A DNA stretch of 35,259 bases from Kutzneria sp. 744 (GCF_000568255.1 NZ_KK037166.1:2114972-2150230), one strand, 5' to 3'; positions 1-8,004 are shown, counted from the stretch's first letter. Numbers and translations: made by a program. Notes: generated from the letters alone by a model not told the origin.

Positions 1-997
1 GGGCGATGAGCAGCGCGACCGCCGGACTCCAGTCACCGGGCGGCTGCGAGTCCAGGTACCGGACCTCGAAGTAGCCGCGCGGCCGGACCGGGGTGAACAT
101 GGTGCTGAGGTGGTAGTCGAGATCGTCGGTGGTGGGCACGCCGGGCAGCGCGCCCGCGATCCAGTCGGCGAAGGTGACGTCGCCGGGCACGTCCCAGCTG
201 TCGCCGCCGTGCCGGAAGCAGATCAGCGGCGTGTCCAGCACGCGGCGGGCCCAGCTGGCTGCCGGGTCGTGGCCGGTGTCGCCCGGGCCGCTGCGCACGG
301 GTTCGGCCCCCAGCACCACTCGCGTGCGGGCCGAGGCCCACCCGGTCGAGCGGCCGGCCAGTCCCGGCGAGTTGGCGAACGCCGCCAGCAGCGCCGGACC
401 CAGCGCGTGCAGCGCGTTCCAGCGTGTGGCGACCTGTCCCGCTTCGCCCGTGTCCAGGCACACCTGTAGGCCCGCGGTGCTGCACATCATGGCGACACCG
501 TCGGGCCCGTATCGGTCGAAACGGGAGTTCATCGCCGCGTAGCGAGGGGTGTTCAGGATCCTGCGCGGTGGGCGATAGGGATCGGCGCCGGCCGTGCCCA
601 GTTCCAGACCTTCCGCCGCGAGCAGCCGCTGCAGCTGCGTGATGTCGGCGGAGACGGTGGTGAGCAGGTCGGCTGTTGTCGTCTTGGGCGGAGTGGAGAT
701 CTCCACCTGGCCACCGGGCTCGACGGTGACAGGGGAACCACCGCGAAGCGGCAGATTCGGGCTGTCCGGCCGGAGCGTGGCGGGGGCATGGGGCCCCAGG
801 GCTTTCGCTAGGACTTCGGGGTCGAGCGGCTGACATCGGTCCTGCGCGTGGTGCACCGTCCACTCGATCTCGGCGCCGACGTACCTCGGTGGCCCGTGCT
901 TGAAGCAGACCGAGGCCACGTAGGCCTCGGCCCGTTCACGGTCCGGGAGTAAATCGGGCGCCGGATCGGTGGCGGGAGTAACACTGACGGTAGTCAC
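1..997 (-). CDS. egtA: Glutamate-cysteine ligase EgtA (ergothioneine pathway), 3'-truncated by window edge
   Basis: EgtA makes gamma-glutamylcysteine, the sulfur donor for ergothioneine in actinobacteria; the enzyme is cytosolic. The reading frame from 997 down to the edge is fully open (332 residues seen; the family is usually 400-450) and reads as a GCS2-type ligase. Visible are an N-terminal VGAEIEWTVHH metal/substrate segment, GGQVEISTPP, MMCSTAGLQVCLD and a C-terminal PRGYFEVRYLDSQPPGDW block. Start chosen: GTG at 997 with GGGTGG upstream; no better in-frame start is seen. Codon 16 is a TTA leucine (950-952), a rare codon in this GC-rich DNA. The rest of the egt cluster, if present, would lie left of the window. 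Family assignment is confident; the EgtA role is by similarity. Confidence 0.85.
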   Translation of the reverse strand, partial: MTTVSVTPATDPAPDLLPDRERAEAYVASVCFKHGPPRYVGAEIEWTVHHAQDRCQPLDPEVLAKALGPHAPATLRPDSPNLPLRGGSPVTVEPGGQVEISTPPKTTTADLLTTVSADITQLQRLLAAEGLELGTAGADPYRPPRRILNTPRYAAMNSRFDRYGPDGVAMMCSTAGLQVCLDTGEAGQVATRWNALHALGPALLAAFANSPGLAGRSTGWASARTRVVLGAEPVRSGPGDTGHDPAASWARRVLDTPLICFRHGGDSWDVPGDVTFADWIAGALPGVPTTDDLDYHLSTMFTPVRPRGYFEVRYLDSQPPGDWSPAVALLIA

Positions 998-1155
998 CGT
1001 TACCACCCTTCGTGATCGTCGTCGTTCCGACGCTACACGGGGGGTCTGACAATCGCACGGCATCCCAGGTCGGGCAGGTAGGTCGTTCACCTGTTGGTAA
1101 GGACTTCCGACCGTCCGTGCCGCCCCGGCTGCCCGAGACGACACGGACCGGCCGG

Positions 1156-2493
1156 TCAGCGCCTCGACAGCACCATGTGGCTGTGCCGCGGGCGGTAGGT
1201 GGTGCTGGCCAGCGGCTCGGGGTCGGGGTGCACCGGCGTGAGGTTCCACGGGCCGAAGAAGGTGGCCACCATGATCATCATCTCGGTGAAGGCGAAGGAC
1301 TCGCCGATGCACTTGCGGACGCCGGACCCGAAGGGCAGGTAGGCCTGGCGGTGCATGGACCTGGACCGCTCGGGCAGCCAGCGGTCGGGGTCGAAAACGC
1401 GAGCATTGTCGAAATTGCGAGGGTCCATGTGCTCGGCGTACGGACTGAACATCACGTCCGCGCCGGCCGGGATCCGCACGCCGGCCAGCTCGACGTCGGT
1501 GGTGGCGTAGCGGGACAGGACCCACGCCACGGGATACATGCGCAGCGCCTCCTGCACGACCCGGGCGGTGTACTCCAGCTTGGGCAGGTCCTCGTAGTCG
1601 AGCCGGCGGCCGGCCAGCACGAGATCGAGCTCCTCGTGCATGCGATCCCGGATCTCGGGGTGCTGGTGCAGCGCGTAGGCCATCCACAGCATCATCGTCG
1701 CGGACGTCTCGGTGCCGGCGACCATCATGCTGCGGATCTCGTCGTGAAGCTGAGTGTCGGTCATGCCGGTGCCGGTGTCGTCCTGGGCCAGCATCATCAT
1801 CGACATCAGGTCGCCCTGGTCGGCGCCGGTGCGCCGGTACTCGGCGATCACGTTGTCCACCACGCGGTGCAGCTCGCGCAGGGCGGCGTCCTCACGCAGC
1901 TTGGGCGGCAGCGGCAGCTTGTGCACGAAGGAGATGGGGATGAAAGCCCGCCGCCCGACGCCGTTGACGATCACCTGCATCACCGCCCGCACCTCGGCCG
2001 CGGTGTCGGTGTCGCGCACGCCGGAGAACAGGCACCGGGTCAGCGCGTCCATGGTGGCCACGTTCATCAGGGCGTCGAAGTCCACTGTGGACCCGTCGGT
2101 CCACTGCTCGGCGATCTCGGCCGACACGTCCGCCATCACCTCGGTGTAGCGGGCCAGCCGGCTGTGATGGAAGGCCGGGTTCATCAGCGGCCGCGCCCGG
2201 CGCGCCTGCTCGCGGTCGCAGCCGACCAAGCCGTTGCCCAGCAAGGTCTTCGACTGCTTGAACAGCGGCCCGCCCTTGTCGAAGCACTGCGACTTGGTGA
2301 TCAGCAGCTCCTTGCACATGGCCGGCGTGGTGACCAGGTACACGGGGCGCGGCCCCAGGTTGAACCGGACCACGCTGCCGGCGTCGCGCATCTGCTCGAC
2401 GAACTCCAGCGGCCGGCGTAGAAGGTCCACTGCGTGTCCGAGCAGCGGCAGGCCGCCCGGCAAGACGGTGATCGGCGAGGCTTTGATCGACAT
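1156..2493 (-). CDS. Cytochrome P450 (class with AGTETS I-helix)
   Basis: A heme monooxygenase of 445 residues, complete. I-helix oxygen-activation motif AGTETS is at residues 259-264, ExxR (EALR) at 315-318, and the heme loop FGSGVRKCIG at 388-397 with Cys395 as thiolate ligand. The N-terminus has no membrane anchor, so it is probably soluble. Overall it resembles the 'eukaryote-like' bacterial P450s that include terpenoid oxidases such as pentalenene oxygenase (PERF-type region: FDPDRWLPER). No terpene cyclase, ferredoxin or reductase gene is adjacent, so the substrate is unknown. It is a single gene; upstream 2494-2580 holds its leader with AGGACAG as a weak ribosome site. The terminator at 2585-2606 separates it from the upstream gene on the same strand. 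A 12-bp palindrome GACCGGCCGGTC overlaps its stop. Confidence 0.93.
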   Translation of the reverse strand: MSIKASPITVLPGGLPLLGHAVDLLRRPLEFVEQMRDAGSVVRFNLGPRPVYLVTTPAMCKELLITKSQCFDKGGPLFKQSKTLLGNGLVGCDREQARRARPLMNPAFHHSRLARYTEVMADVSAEIAEQWTDGSTVDFDALMNVATMDALTRCLFSGVRDTDTAAEVRAVMQVIVNGVGRRAFIPISFVHKLPLPPKLREDAALRELHRVVDNVIAEYRRTGADQGDLMSMMMLAQDDTGTGMTDTQLHDEIRSMMVAGTETSATMMLWMAYALHQHPEIRDRMHEELDLVLAGRRLDYEDLPKLEYTARVVQEALRMYPVAWVLSRYATTDVELAGVRIPAGADVMFSPYAEHMDPRNFDNARVFDPDRWLPERSRSMHRQAYLPFGSGVRKCIGESFAFTEMMIMVATFFGPWNLTPVHPDPEPLASTTYRPRHSHMVLSRR

Positions 2494-2584
2494 CTGCTGT
2501 CCTGTCCACTAGACGGCCAGACACCGATGTGATAGCACCGCGCCGCCACGCACACAGCCGTTCAGGGGCAATGGCTGCGCAAAA

Positions 2585-2606
2585 CCCCCGTGTTTGACCA
2601 CGGGGG
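2585..2606 (-). terminator. Rho-independent terminator of the sugar dehydrogenase gene
   Basis: Perfect 8-bp stem CCCCCGTG/CACGGGGG with a 6-nt loop. On the minus strand it is followed by TTTT, giving the U-tract. It sits 40 nt past the stop at 2646 and before the P450 start, so it should insulate the two co-directional genes. Confidence 0.8.
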
Positions 2607-2645
2607 CTTGCGTTTCGACTCAGCCTGTACTAGCTGGGGAAATCA

Positions 2646-4712
2646 CTAGGGGAACTTGAGCTTCACGATGACGTTGTCCTTGGAGCTCGGCGTGCCGCCG
2701 TTCTTGTCGTCGTTGGTGGAGGTCACCCACAGCCCGCCGTCCGGCGTCTTGACGACGGTGCGCAGCCGGCCCCACCGCCCGGCGAAGATCGCCTGCGGGG
2801 TGCTGGTGCCGGTGCCGGCGGAGTTGATCTGCGCCACGTACATGCGCTCGCCGGTCACCGCGGCGACATAGATCCAGTTGTTGACGATCTCGATGGCGCT
2901 CGGGCCGCCCGACGAGGTCGACCACGTCTGCTTGGGCGCGATGAAACCGCCGCAGTTGCCCTGCGTGCCCTCGCACGACGGCCAGCCGAAGTTGCCGCCC
3001 TTCTGGATCAGGTTCAGCTCGTCCTGGCTGTTCTCGCCGAACTCGGTCTCCCACAGCTGGCCGCGCGAGTCCCAGGCGATGCCCTGCGGGTTGCGGTGCC
3101 CCATGCTGTAGACGTACCGCGCGTTGCCGCCCGTGGAGTAGAACGGGTTGTCGGTGGGCGCGGTGCCGTCGGCGTTGAGCCGCAACACCTTTCCGTTCAG
3201 GGAGCTCTTGTTCTGCGCGTTGGCGCCGTTCTTGGCGTCGCCGGCGGTGGCGTAGAGCTTGCCGTCCGGGCCGAAGCGCAGCCGGCCGCCGTTGTGGTAC
3301 CGGTTCTTCTCGATGCCGGTCAGGATCGGCGTCGACGTGGTCGACAGCTTGCCGTCCTGGTAGGTCATCCGCACGATCCGGTTGTCGTTGGCCGCGGTGT
3401 GGTCGATGTAGATGAAGTGGTCGTTGGCGAAGTTGGGCGACACGGCCAGGCCGAGCACACCGCCCTCGCCGCTGGTCGTCACGGCGCCGGGAACCTTGCC
3501 CAGCACGGTGACCTGGCCGTCGAGGGTGACCCGGTCGATCTCGAACCGGTCGCGCTCGGCCACCAGCGCCGAGCCGTCCGGCAGCCAGTCGATGCCCCAC
3601 GGCAGGTCGAGCTTGGCGACATCCTTCTCGTAGGTGGGAATGCCGCCCTTGCCGCCGGGCGCGGAGGTGGTGACCGACAAGGCATTGCTCGCCGCGGAGG
3701 TGTTGCCGTCGGGGTCGCGCGCGGTCACCGTGAACGTGTATTTGGTGCTGGGGTTGAGATCCGTGACCGTGGTGGTGGTCGAGTTGGTGGTGGCGACCTT
3801 GGTGGCGCCCTGGAACACGTCGTAACCCGCGATCACGCCACCGTTGTCGGTGGACGCGTCCCATGCCAGCGCGGCGCTGTCGGCCGTCACGCCCGTGGAA
3901 CGCAGGTTCTTGGGCGCGGACGGCGGAGTGTGGTCATCGCTCGGCGGCGTCGTGAAGGTGACGACGTTGCTCTGCTGCGAGGCGTTGCCCGCCGCGTCGA
4001 ACGCGCCGACCGAGATGTCGTAGGACGTGTTCGGGGTCAGGGTGTCCACAGTGGCCGACAGGGTCTTGCCGTCCACGGTCTTGAGCACGTTGCCGCCGCG
4101 GTTGACCTCGTAGCGCACCACGCTGGTGTCGTCGGAGGCGGCGCCCCAGGCGAAGTGCGCGGTGGTCGGCGTGAGATCGCTGACCACCAGGTTGGTCGGC
4201 GGGGTCGGCGGCGTGGTGTCGACGTTGTTCGGCGTCACCGTCACGTTGTCGAGGTTGGGGCCGCCGTTGGCGGTGGTCGCCGTGGCCCGGACCTTGTTGC
4301 TGCCGGCCTTGAGGTTGACGGTGGTGGTGGCCACCTGCCACGTCGTCCAGCTGCCGGTGGTCGGGAAGCCCAGGTTGCTGACCGCCGCGGTGCCGTTGAC
4401 GGTCACGTCCATCGGGCGGTTGTCGGGGGCGTCGAAGGCGTAGCGGAAGTCCAGGCGGGCGCTGCCGGCCGCCGGCGCGTTCACCGTGAACTCGACGTAA
4501 CCGCCGACGGTGTTTGTGTAGTCGACAAAACCTGTTCCGGTGTAACCGGTGTGATTGTTCGCGACGGTCGCTTGAGAAATCGTCGCGTTCTCTGCTTCAT
4601 AGACCGTGCCGGCCTTGGGCGCGGCCAGCGCAGTGGGCACGGCGACGGCCAACGCGACGACCGCGGACAGGCCGCAGGCGAGCGCCAGCTTCAGGCGGGA
4701 TGGGGGTGCCAC
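2646..4712 (-). CDS. Secreted PQQ-type sugar dehydrogenase with CBM35 and two FN3 domains
   Basis: An exported glucose/sorbosone-dehydrogenase family protein with carbohydrate-binding modules. Order: signal peptide (about 1-31, ends ALAAP), CBM6/35-like beta-sandwich (about 35-165, starts VYEAENA, with GGYVEFTVNAP), FN3 (about 172-257), FN3 (about 263-350), then a six-bladed GSDH propeller (about 358-688). The propeller carries LPWGIDWLPDG, EGGVLGLAVSP, HNGGRLRFGPDGKLYATAGD, MGHRNPQG and GENSQDELNL. GSDH relatives oxidise sugars using PQQ; the CBM suggests binding to a polysaccharide outside the cell. Start: a GTG at 4724 is possible, but GGGAGGA lies 5 nt before the GTG at 4712, which begins MAPPSRLKL and leaves a normal signal peptide. 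Substrate and true cofactor are not shown by sequence. It is a single gene with a promoter at 4782-4810 and a terminator at 2585-2606. Confidence 0.9.
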   Translation of the reverse strand: MAPPSRLKLALACGLSAVVALAVAVPTALAAPKAGTVYEAENATISQATVANNHTGYTGTGFVDYTNTVGGYVEFTVNAPAAGSARLDFRYAFDAPDNRPMDVTVNGTAAVSNLGFPTTGSWTTWQVATTTVNLKAGSNKVRATATTANGGPNLDNVTVTPNNVDTTPPTPPTNLVVSDLTPTTAHFAWGAASDDTSVVRYEVNRGGNVLKTVDGKTLSATVDTLTPNTSYDISVGAFDAAGNASQQSNVVTFTTPPSDDHTPPSAPKNLRSTGVTADSAALAWDASTDNGGVIAGYDVFQGATKVATTNSTTTTVTDLNPSTKYTFTVTARDPDGNTSAASNALSVTTSAPGGKGGIPTYEKDVAKLDLPWGIDWLPDGSALVAERDRFEIDRVTLDGQVTVLGKVPGAVTTSGEGGVLGLAVSPNFANDHFIYIDHTAANDNRIVRMTYQDGKLSTTSTPILTGIEKNRYHNGGRLRFGPDGKLYATAGDAKNGANAQNKSSLNGKVLRLNADGTAPTDNPFYSTGGNARYVYSMGHRNPQGIAWDSRGQLWETEFGENSQDELNLIQKGGNFGWPSCEGTQGNCGGFIAPKQTWSTSSGGPSAIEIVNNWIYVAAVTGERMYVAQINSAGTGTSTPQAIFAGRWGRLRTVVKTPDGGLWVTSTNDDKNGGTPSSKDNVIVKLKFP

Positions 4713-4781
4713 GATTCCTCCCACAGCAGGGGTACGGGGGTGGCGGCGGAACGGTCAGGAAAATCCTTGTCCGTAAGGGGG

Positions 4782-4810
4782 ATCACACCATTTGTCGGTT
4801 CGGGTGTCAA
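4782..4810 (-). promoter_or_regulatory. Sigma70-type promoter of the sugar dehydrogenase gene
   Basis: On the minus strand a perfect -35 TTGACA (4805-4810), a 17-nt spacer and a -10 TGTGAT (4782-4787) read toward the gene starting at 4712. The predicted start of transcription is near 4775, giving a leader of about 60 nt. The palindromic site at 4815-4832 lies just upstream of the -35. Confidence 0.65.
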
Positions 4811-4814
4811 TACG

Positions 4815-4832
4815 TGAAAGCGCTTGCTTTCA
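4815..4832. promoter_or_regulatory. LacI-type operator candidate
   Basis: The inverted repeat TGAAAGC-GCTT-GCTTTCA has perfect 7-bp arms. The same stretch contains TGAAAGCGCTTGC, close to the LacI-family consensus TGNAANCGNTTNCA. It lies 5 bp upstream of the -35 of the carbohydrate-active dehydrogenase gene, which suits sugar-responsive control. The regulator is unknown; the only LacI gene here is 9 kb away. Confidence 0.5.
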
Positions 4833-4876
4833 TTCGCCACTGAAATCATAGGATGTTTCATCGGTTACGTTCTGTA

Positions 4877-4900
4877 TGCAATCCGTACGTACGGATTGCA
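4877..4900. promoter_or_regulatory. Perfect 24-bp palindrome, probable TetR autoregulatory operator
   Basis: The arms TGCAATCCGTAC and GTACGGATTGCA are perfectly complementary with no spacer. The site ends 31 nt before the ATG of the TetR-family gene and is AT-richer than its surroundings. TetR dimers classically bind such dyads at their own promoter. It lies in the divergent region, so it could also affect the dehydrogenase gene. Confidence 0.7.
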
Positions 4901-4931
4901 ATTGCCGCCCCCGCGCTGCGACGATGGCCGA

Positions 4932-5531
4932 ATGCCCCGCGTCAGCCAGGACCACCTCGAGGCCCGCCGCCGCCAGATCCTCGACGGCGCGCGCGCCTGC
5001 TTCGCCCGCCATGGCTACGAGGGCGCCACGGTACGGCGGTTGGAAGAGGCTACCGGACTCTCGCGCGGCGCGATCTTCCATCACTTCCGTGACAAGGAGT
5101 CGCTGTTCCTCGCCCTGGCCGAGGACGACGCCCTGCGCATGGCCGAGGTGGTGGCCGAGCAGGGCCTGGTGCAGGTGATGCGCGACCTGTTGGCCGGGCG
5201 CAAGGACGGGGACGACGACGAGCACCCGGCCGACTGGCTGGGCACCCGCCTGGAGGTCTCCCGCCGCCTGCGCACCGACCCCGACTTCCGCGCCCGCTGG
5301 GCCGAGCGCTCCGAGCAGCTGACCAAGGCCACCCAGGACCGCCTCCGCCGCCAGCGCGAGGCCGGCAACCTGCGCGACGACGTGGCGGTCGAGGTGCTGT
5401 CCGACTTCCTGGAGCTGGTGCTGGAGGGCCTCGTCTCCCACCTGGCGATGGGCCTGCCGGCCGACGACCTCGGCCCCGTGCTCGACCTCGTCGAGGAGAC
5501 CGTCCGCCGGCACCGCCGCAGCGACTGCTGA
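4932..5531 (+). CDS. TetR-family repressor, AcnR-like
   Basis: A 199-residue DNA-binding repressor. The helix-turn-helix is at about residues 10-60 (ARACFARHGYEGATVRRLEE, then SRGAIFHHFRDKESLF). The protein, including LEVSRRLRTDPDFRARW and the DLVEETVRRH tail, closely matches what I recall of AcnR, the aconitase repressor of Corynebacterium. In that genus acnR follows acn, but no aconitase gene is near here, so this may be a paralogue with another target. Start: ATG 4932 (MPRVSQDH); the open frame runs back to 4824, but the extension crosses the palindrome at 4877-4900 and is not protein-like. A LysR remnant follows 16 nt after the stop. Confidence 0.88.
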   Translation: MPRVSQDHLEARRRQILDGARACFARHGYEGATVRRLEEATGLSRGAIFHHFRDKESLFLALAEDDALRMAEVVAEQGLVQVMRDLLAGRKDGDDDEHPADWLGTRLEVSRRLRTDPDFRARWAERSEQLTKATQDRLRRQREAGNLRDDVAVEVLSDFLELVLEGLVSHLAMGLPADDLGPVLDLVEETVRRHRRSDC

Positions 5532-5547
5532 CAACGCCCCTCAGATC

Positions 5548-5964
5548 GTGTACGCGATCCAGTCGGCCACGAAACCGGTGGCCGAGGGCATGTTGTCGGC
5601 GCGGCTCACCCTGGAGCAGCTGGCCGAGTACCCCCGGGTGAGCGTGGTGGTGTTGCCGCAACAGGTGATGGTGATCGACCGGCGGCTGGCCGAGCTCGGC
5701 GTGACCCAGCGCAGCGGTCTGCGGGTGCCGTACTTCGAGGCGGCGTTCACCGCCCTTCCGGGCACCCTGTTGATCGCGCTGGTGCCGCGGCGGCTGGTGG
5801 ACATCCCTCGATGCGGCGACACGGTGCGGCTGATCGAGGTGCCGGAGGAGCTGGCCGTGCCCTTCCCGTACGGCATGCTCTGGCACCCGCGGCTCAACTC
5901 CGACCCGGCGCACCTGTGGGTGCGGTCCCTGGTCGCCGAGGTGGCGTCCGAGCTCAGACCCTGA
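5548..5964 (+). pseudogene. C-terminal remnant of a LysR-type regulator
   Basis: This open frame (138 residues from a GTG) matches only the second half of a LysR effector-binding domain: LRVPYFEAAFTALPGT, IALVPRRLVD, then YGMLWHPRLNSDPAHLWVR, which is the typical NodD/DntR-like C-terminal signature. The N-terminal helix-turn-helix and the first half of the effector domain are absent, because the TetR gene ends 16 nt upstream. A deletion remnant is the simplest reading. A ribosome site is not evident. Its 3' end overlaps the convergent DUF1707 gene by 11 nt. It might still be translated by coupling to the TetR gene, but no DNA binding can be expected. Confidence 0.6.
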
Positions 5965-6496
5965 ACACCTTGAGGTTGCCCAGTTTCACCGTGCCGGTGA
6001 GGCGGATGCGCGGGCCGCCGTTGCCGTCCTGCTCGCCGTAGACCGCGCGCTTGCCCATGATCGCGGCGCCTTCGTCGATCACGGTGGCGTCGTCGGCGAC
6101 CATCAGCTGGACCTTGCCGCAGAAGGCGTCCACCTGCACCTCGATGTCCGCGCCGGGCGGCACGGAGACGAGGTTGAGCACCACCGCGCCGAACAGCGAG
6201 CGGGCGTGGATGCGGCGGCTGACGTCGGGCACGCGGACGATCTTGCTGAGCACCGCCGAGACCTCGGTGGCGCCGTCGGGCAGCGGGACCACCTCGGCCG
6301 CGCCCAGGTCCGACAACAGCGGCCGCAGGTCGCCCGTGACGCGCGCGGCGTACACGGCCTCGACCCGCTCGGCATGTTCCGGCCAGGTCAGGCGGCCGTC
6401 GGCGACGGCCCGGTTGAGCAGTTCGACCGCGCGCTCGCGTTCGTCATTGGACAACCGCAGCGACACCACCGGCCGTGCCGGCTCGGGCAGCGACAT
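5954..6496 (-). CDS. DUF1707 domain protein with LiaF-type C-terminal domain
   Basis: A 180-residue protein. The N-terminal DUF1707 segment (about 12-65: LRLSNDERERAVELLNRAVA, then RLTWPEHAERVEAVYAAR) is an actinobacterial domain of unknown function. The C-terminal half (about 85-180) looks like the 'cell-wall-active antibiotics response' beta-helix domain found in LiaF/YvqF proteins, with VLNLVSVPPGADIEV and IRLTGTVKLGNLKV. No membrane segment is visible. Start: ATG 6496 is preferred over GTG 6505 because the AGGGGG ribosome site overlaps that GTG and is well spaced for the ATG. It is transcribed from a promoter at 6528-6556. A role in envelope stress is only a family-level suggestion. Confidence 0.85.
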   Translation of the reverse strand: MSLPEPARPVVSLRLSNDERERAVELLNRAVADGRLTWPEHAERVEAVYAARVTGDLRPLLSDLGAAEVVPLPDGATEVSAVLSKIVRVPDVSRRIHARSLFGAVVLNLVSVPPGADIEVQVDAFCGKVQLMVADDATVIDEGAAIMGKRAVYGEQDGNGGPRIRLTGTVKLGNLKVFRV

Positions 6497-6527
6497 GATG
6501 AACACCCCCTATCTCTTAGTGGCCAAG

Positions 6528-6556
6528 ATTCTCATCCTCAGGGCACGCGTGGTCAA
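6528..6556 (-). promoter_or_regulatory. Promoter of the DUF1707 gene
   Basis: The minus strand shows -35 TTGACC (6551-6556), a 17-nt spacer and -10 GAGAAT (6528-6533), about 32 nt before the ATG at 6496. The divergent P450 gene starts at 6597, so its promoter must share this 100-nt gap; I see no clear one for it. Confidence 0.5.
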
Positions 6557-6596
6557 GGCGGTGGTACAAAGGCGGCCACGCGGTGAGGAGAACACC

Positions 6597-7865
6597 ATGT
6601 CCGACAGGCAACTCGCGGCCGGGATCGCGATTGGCAAGGTCGTCCTGGGCTGGTTCCGGCTGCTGGACGATCCCGGCGCCGTGCTGATCCGTCCGTCCCA
6701 GGCCATCGATCCGTATCCGCACTACGAGCGCATCCGCGCGCGGGGCAAGGTCGTGCCCAGCAAGCTCGGCATGCTGCTGGTGTCCGACCACGAGCTGTGC
6801 AGCGCCGTGCTGCGCGACCCGGCCTTCGGTGTCGCGCCCAACAAGGAGATCGGCCAGCCCGATCCCGGCCTCAACGGGTTGGTGAACCCGTTGGAGGACT
6901 CGTTCATCTTCCGCAACCCGCCCGAGCACGGCCGGTTGCGGCGCGTGGTGTCCCCGCTGTTCACGCCGCGGGCCATGCAGGAGCGGCAGGGCCGCGTCGA
7001 GGCCATCGTGGACGAGTTCCTCGACCAGCTGGCCGGCCGCGAGGAGTTCGACCTGGTCGACGAGTTCGCGTCCCGGGTGCCCATCAAGATCATCTGCGAC
7101 CTGCTGGGCGTGCCCGACACCGCGCACCGGCGGATGACCGCCTGGGGCACCACGCTTGCCGCCTCCATCGACGGCATGGGCAGCATGGCCCAGGTGCGTG
7201 AGCTCCGGTCCACACTGCGGGAGCTCAACGACTTCCTGGCCGAGCGCATCAAGCTGCGTCGTGCGGAGCCGAACGACGACGTGATCGGCCACATGTTGGC
7301 CGAAGGCGGCCTCACCGACTTCGAGCTACTGGCCAGCTCCGGCCTGCTGCTGGCCGCCGGCTTCGAGACCACCGTCAACCTCATCGGCAACGGCGTGCTG
7401 GCCCTGTTGGCGAATCCCTCGGCCCGCCAACGACTCGTCGACGATCCGTCCGCCGCCGACAACATCGTCGAGGAGATCCTCCGCCTCGATCCCCCGATCC
7501 AGTACACCGCACGGCTTCCCCTCGCAGGCGCCAAGCTCGCCGGCCGGGATGTCCCCGCCGGCAAGGTCATCGTGCTGCTCACCGCCGCCGCCAACCGCGA
7601 CCCCGCCGTCTTCCCCGATCCCCACCGTTTCGACCCCGACCGCCCCAACGCCCGTGAGCACCTGACCTTCTCGTCCGGTGTCCACTACTGCCTCGGCGCC
7701 GGCCTCGCCCGCATGGAAGGCGCCATCGCCCTCCGGGCCCTCTTCCGCCGCTTCCCCGACCTCCGCCTCTCCGGCGCCGTCCAGCGCCGCGCCAGCCGTG
7801 CCGTCCGTGGTCCCCTGCATCTGCCCGTTCGGGTCACTTCCCGCCAACCAGCCGCGATCGCCTGA
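6597..7865 (+). CDS. Cytochrome P450 (CYP107-like bacterial type)
   Basis: A soluble 422-residue heme monooxygenase, complete. I-helix AGFETT is at residues 254-259, ExxR (EILR) at 293-296, and the heme loop FSSGVHYCLG at 358-367 with Cys365. Ser replaces the usual first Gly of FGxG, which is seen in some actinobacterial P450s. NPPEHGRLRRVVSPLFTPR is a normal C-helix region. Start: ATG 6597 with GTGAGGAG 8 nt before it; the frame is open much further upstream but only as a shadow of the DUF1707 gene. No redox partner or biosynthetic genes are adjacent. The last 300 nt are markedly C-rich on the coding strand. The hairpin at 7952-8004 probably terminates it. Confidence 0.93.
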   Translation: MSDRQLAAGIAIGKVVLGWFRLLDDPGAVLIRPSQAIDPYPHYERIRARGKVVPSKLGMLLVSDHELCSAVLRDPAFGVAPNKEIGQPDPGLNGLVNPLEDSFIFRNPPEHGRLRRVVSPLFTPRAMQERQGRVEAIVDEFLDQLAGREEFDLVDEFASRVPIKIICDLLGVPDTAHRRMTAWGTTLAASIDGMGSMAQVRELRSTLRELNDFLAERIKLRRAEPNDDVIGHMLAEGGLTDFELLASSGLLLAAGFETTVNLIGNGVLALLANPSARQRLVDDPSAADNIVEEILRLDPPIQYTARLPLAGAKLAGRDVPAGKVIVLLTAAANRDPAVFPDPHRFDPDRPNAREHLTFSSGVHYCLGAGLARMEGAIALRALFRRFPDLRLSGAVQRRASRAVRGPLHLPVRVTSRQPAAIA

Positions 7866-7951
7866 CCACTAACCGTCAATGGAGACCCGCATCACCCACC
7901 CGTTCGGGTCATGACGTTCCGCTTTTCCCCAAACTTCAGGCACTCTGGAAC

Positions 7952-8004
7952 CAGCAGCCCTTCGATCCGCCGCCCCGCCGCCGTGGCGGATCGAAGGGCT
8001 GCTG
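7952..8004. terminator. Long perfect hairpin, probable I-shaped terminator
   Basis: Left arm 7952-7971 and right arm 7985-8004 are perfectly complementary over 20 bp with a 13-nt loop. There is no T-tract, which is common for actinobacterial hairpin terminators. It lies 87 nt after the P450 stop and 110 nt before the KAP NTPase start. Confidence 0.6.

Noticed and set aside
1146-1157. GACCGGCCGGTC palindrome at the end of the first P450 gene
   Set aside because: Twelve bp of pure G/C-rich palindrome without a loop or T-tract is common by chance here and overlaps coding sequence.
1012-2421. Long plus-strand open frame (469 codons) opposite the first P450
   Set aside because: Low-complexity, His/Gly/Arg-rich translation typical of the antisense frame of a GC-rich gene; the opposite strand encodes a complete P450.
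3096-4817. 573-codon plus-strand frame opposite the sugar dehydrogenase
   Set aside because: Antisense shadow of a well-defined multi-domain gene; no family motif or ribosome site.
4824-4931. Upstream extension of the TetR frame
   Set aside because: Crosses the 24-bp palindrome, has an AT-rich non-protein-like translation, and would move the HTH 36 residues in.
6051-6596. Upstream extension of the second P450 frame
   Set aside because: Lies over the DUF1707 gene on the other strand; P450 homology starts at ATG 6597 with a good ribosome site.
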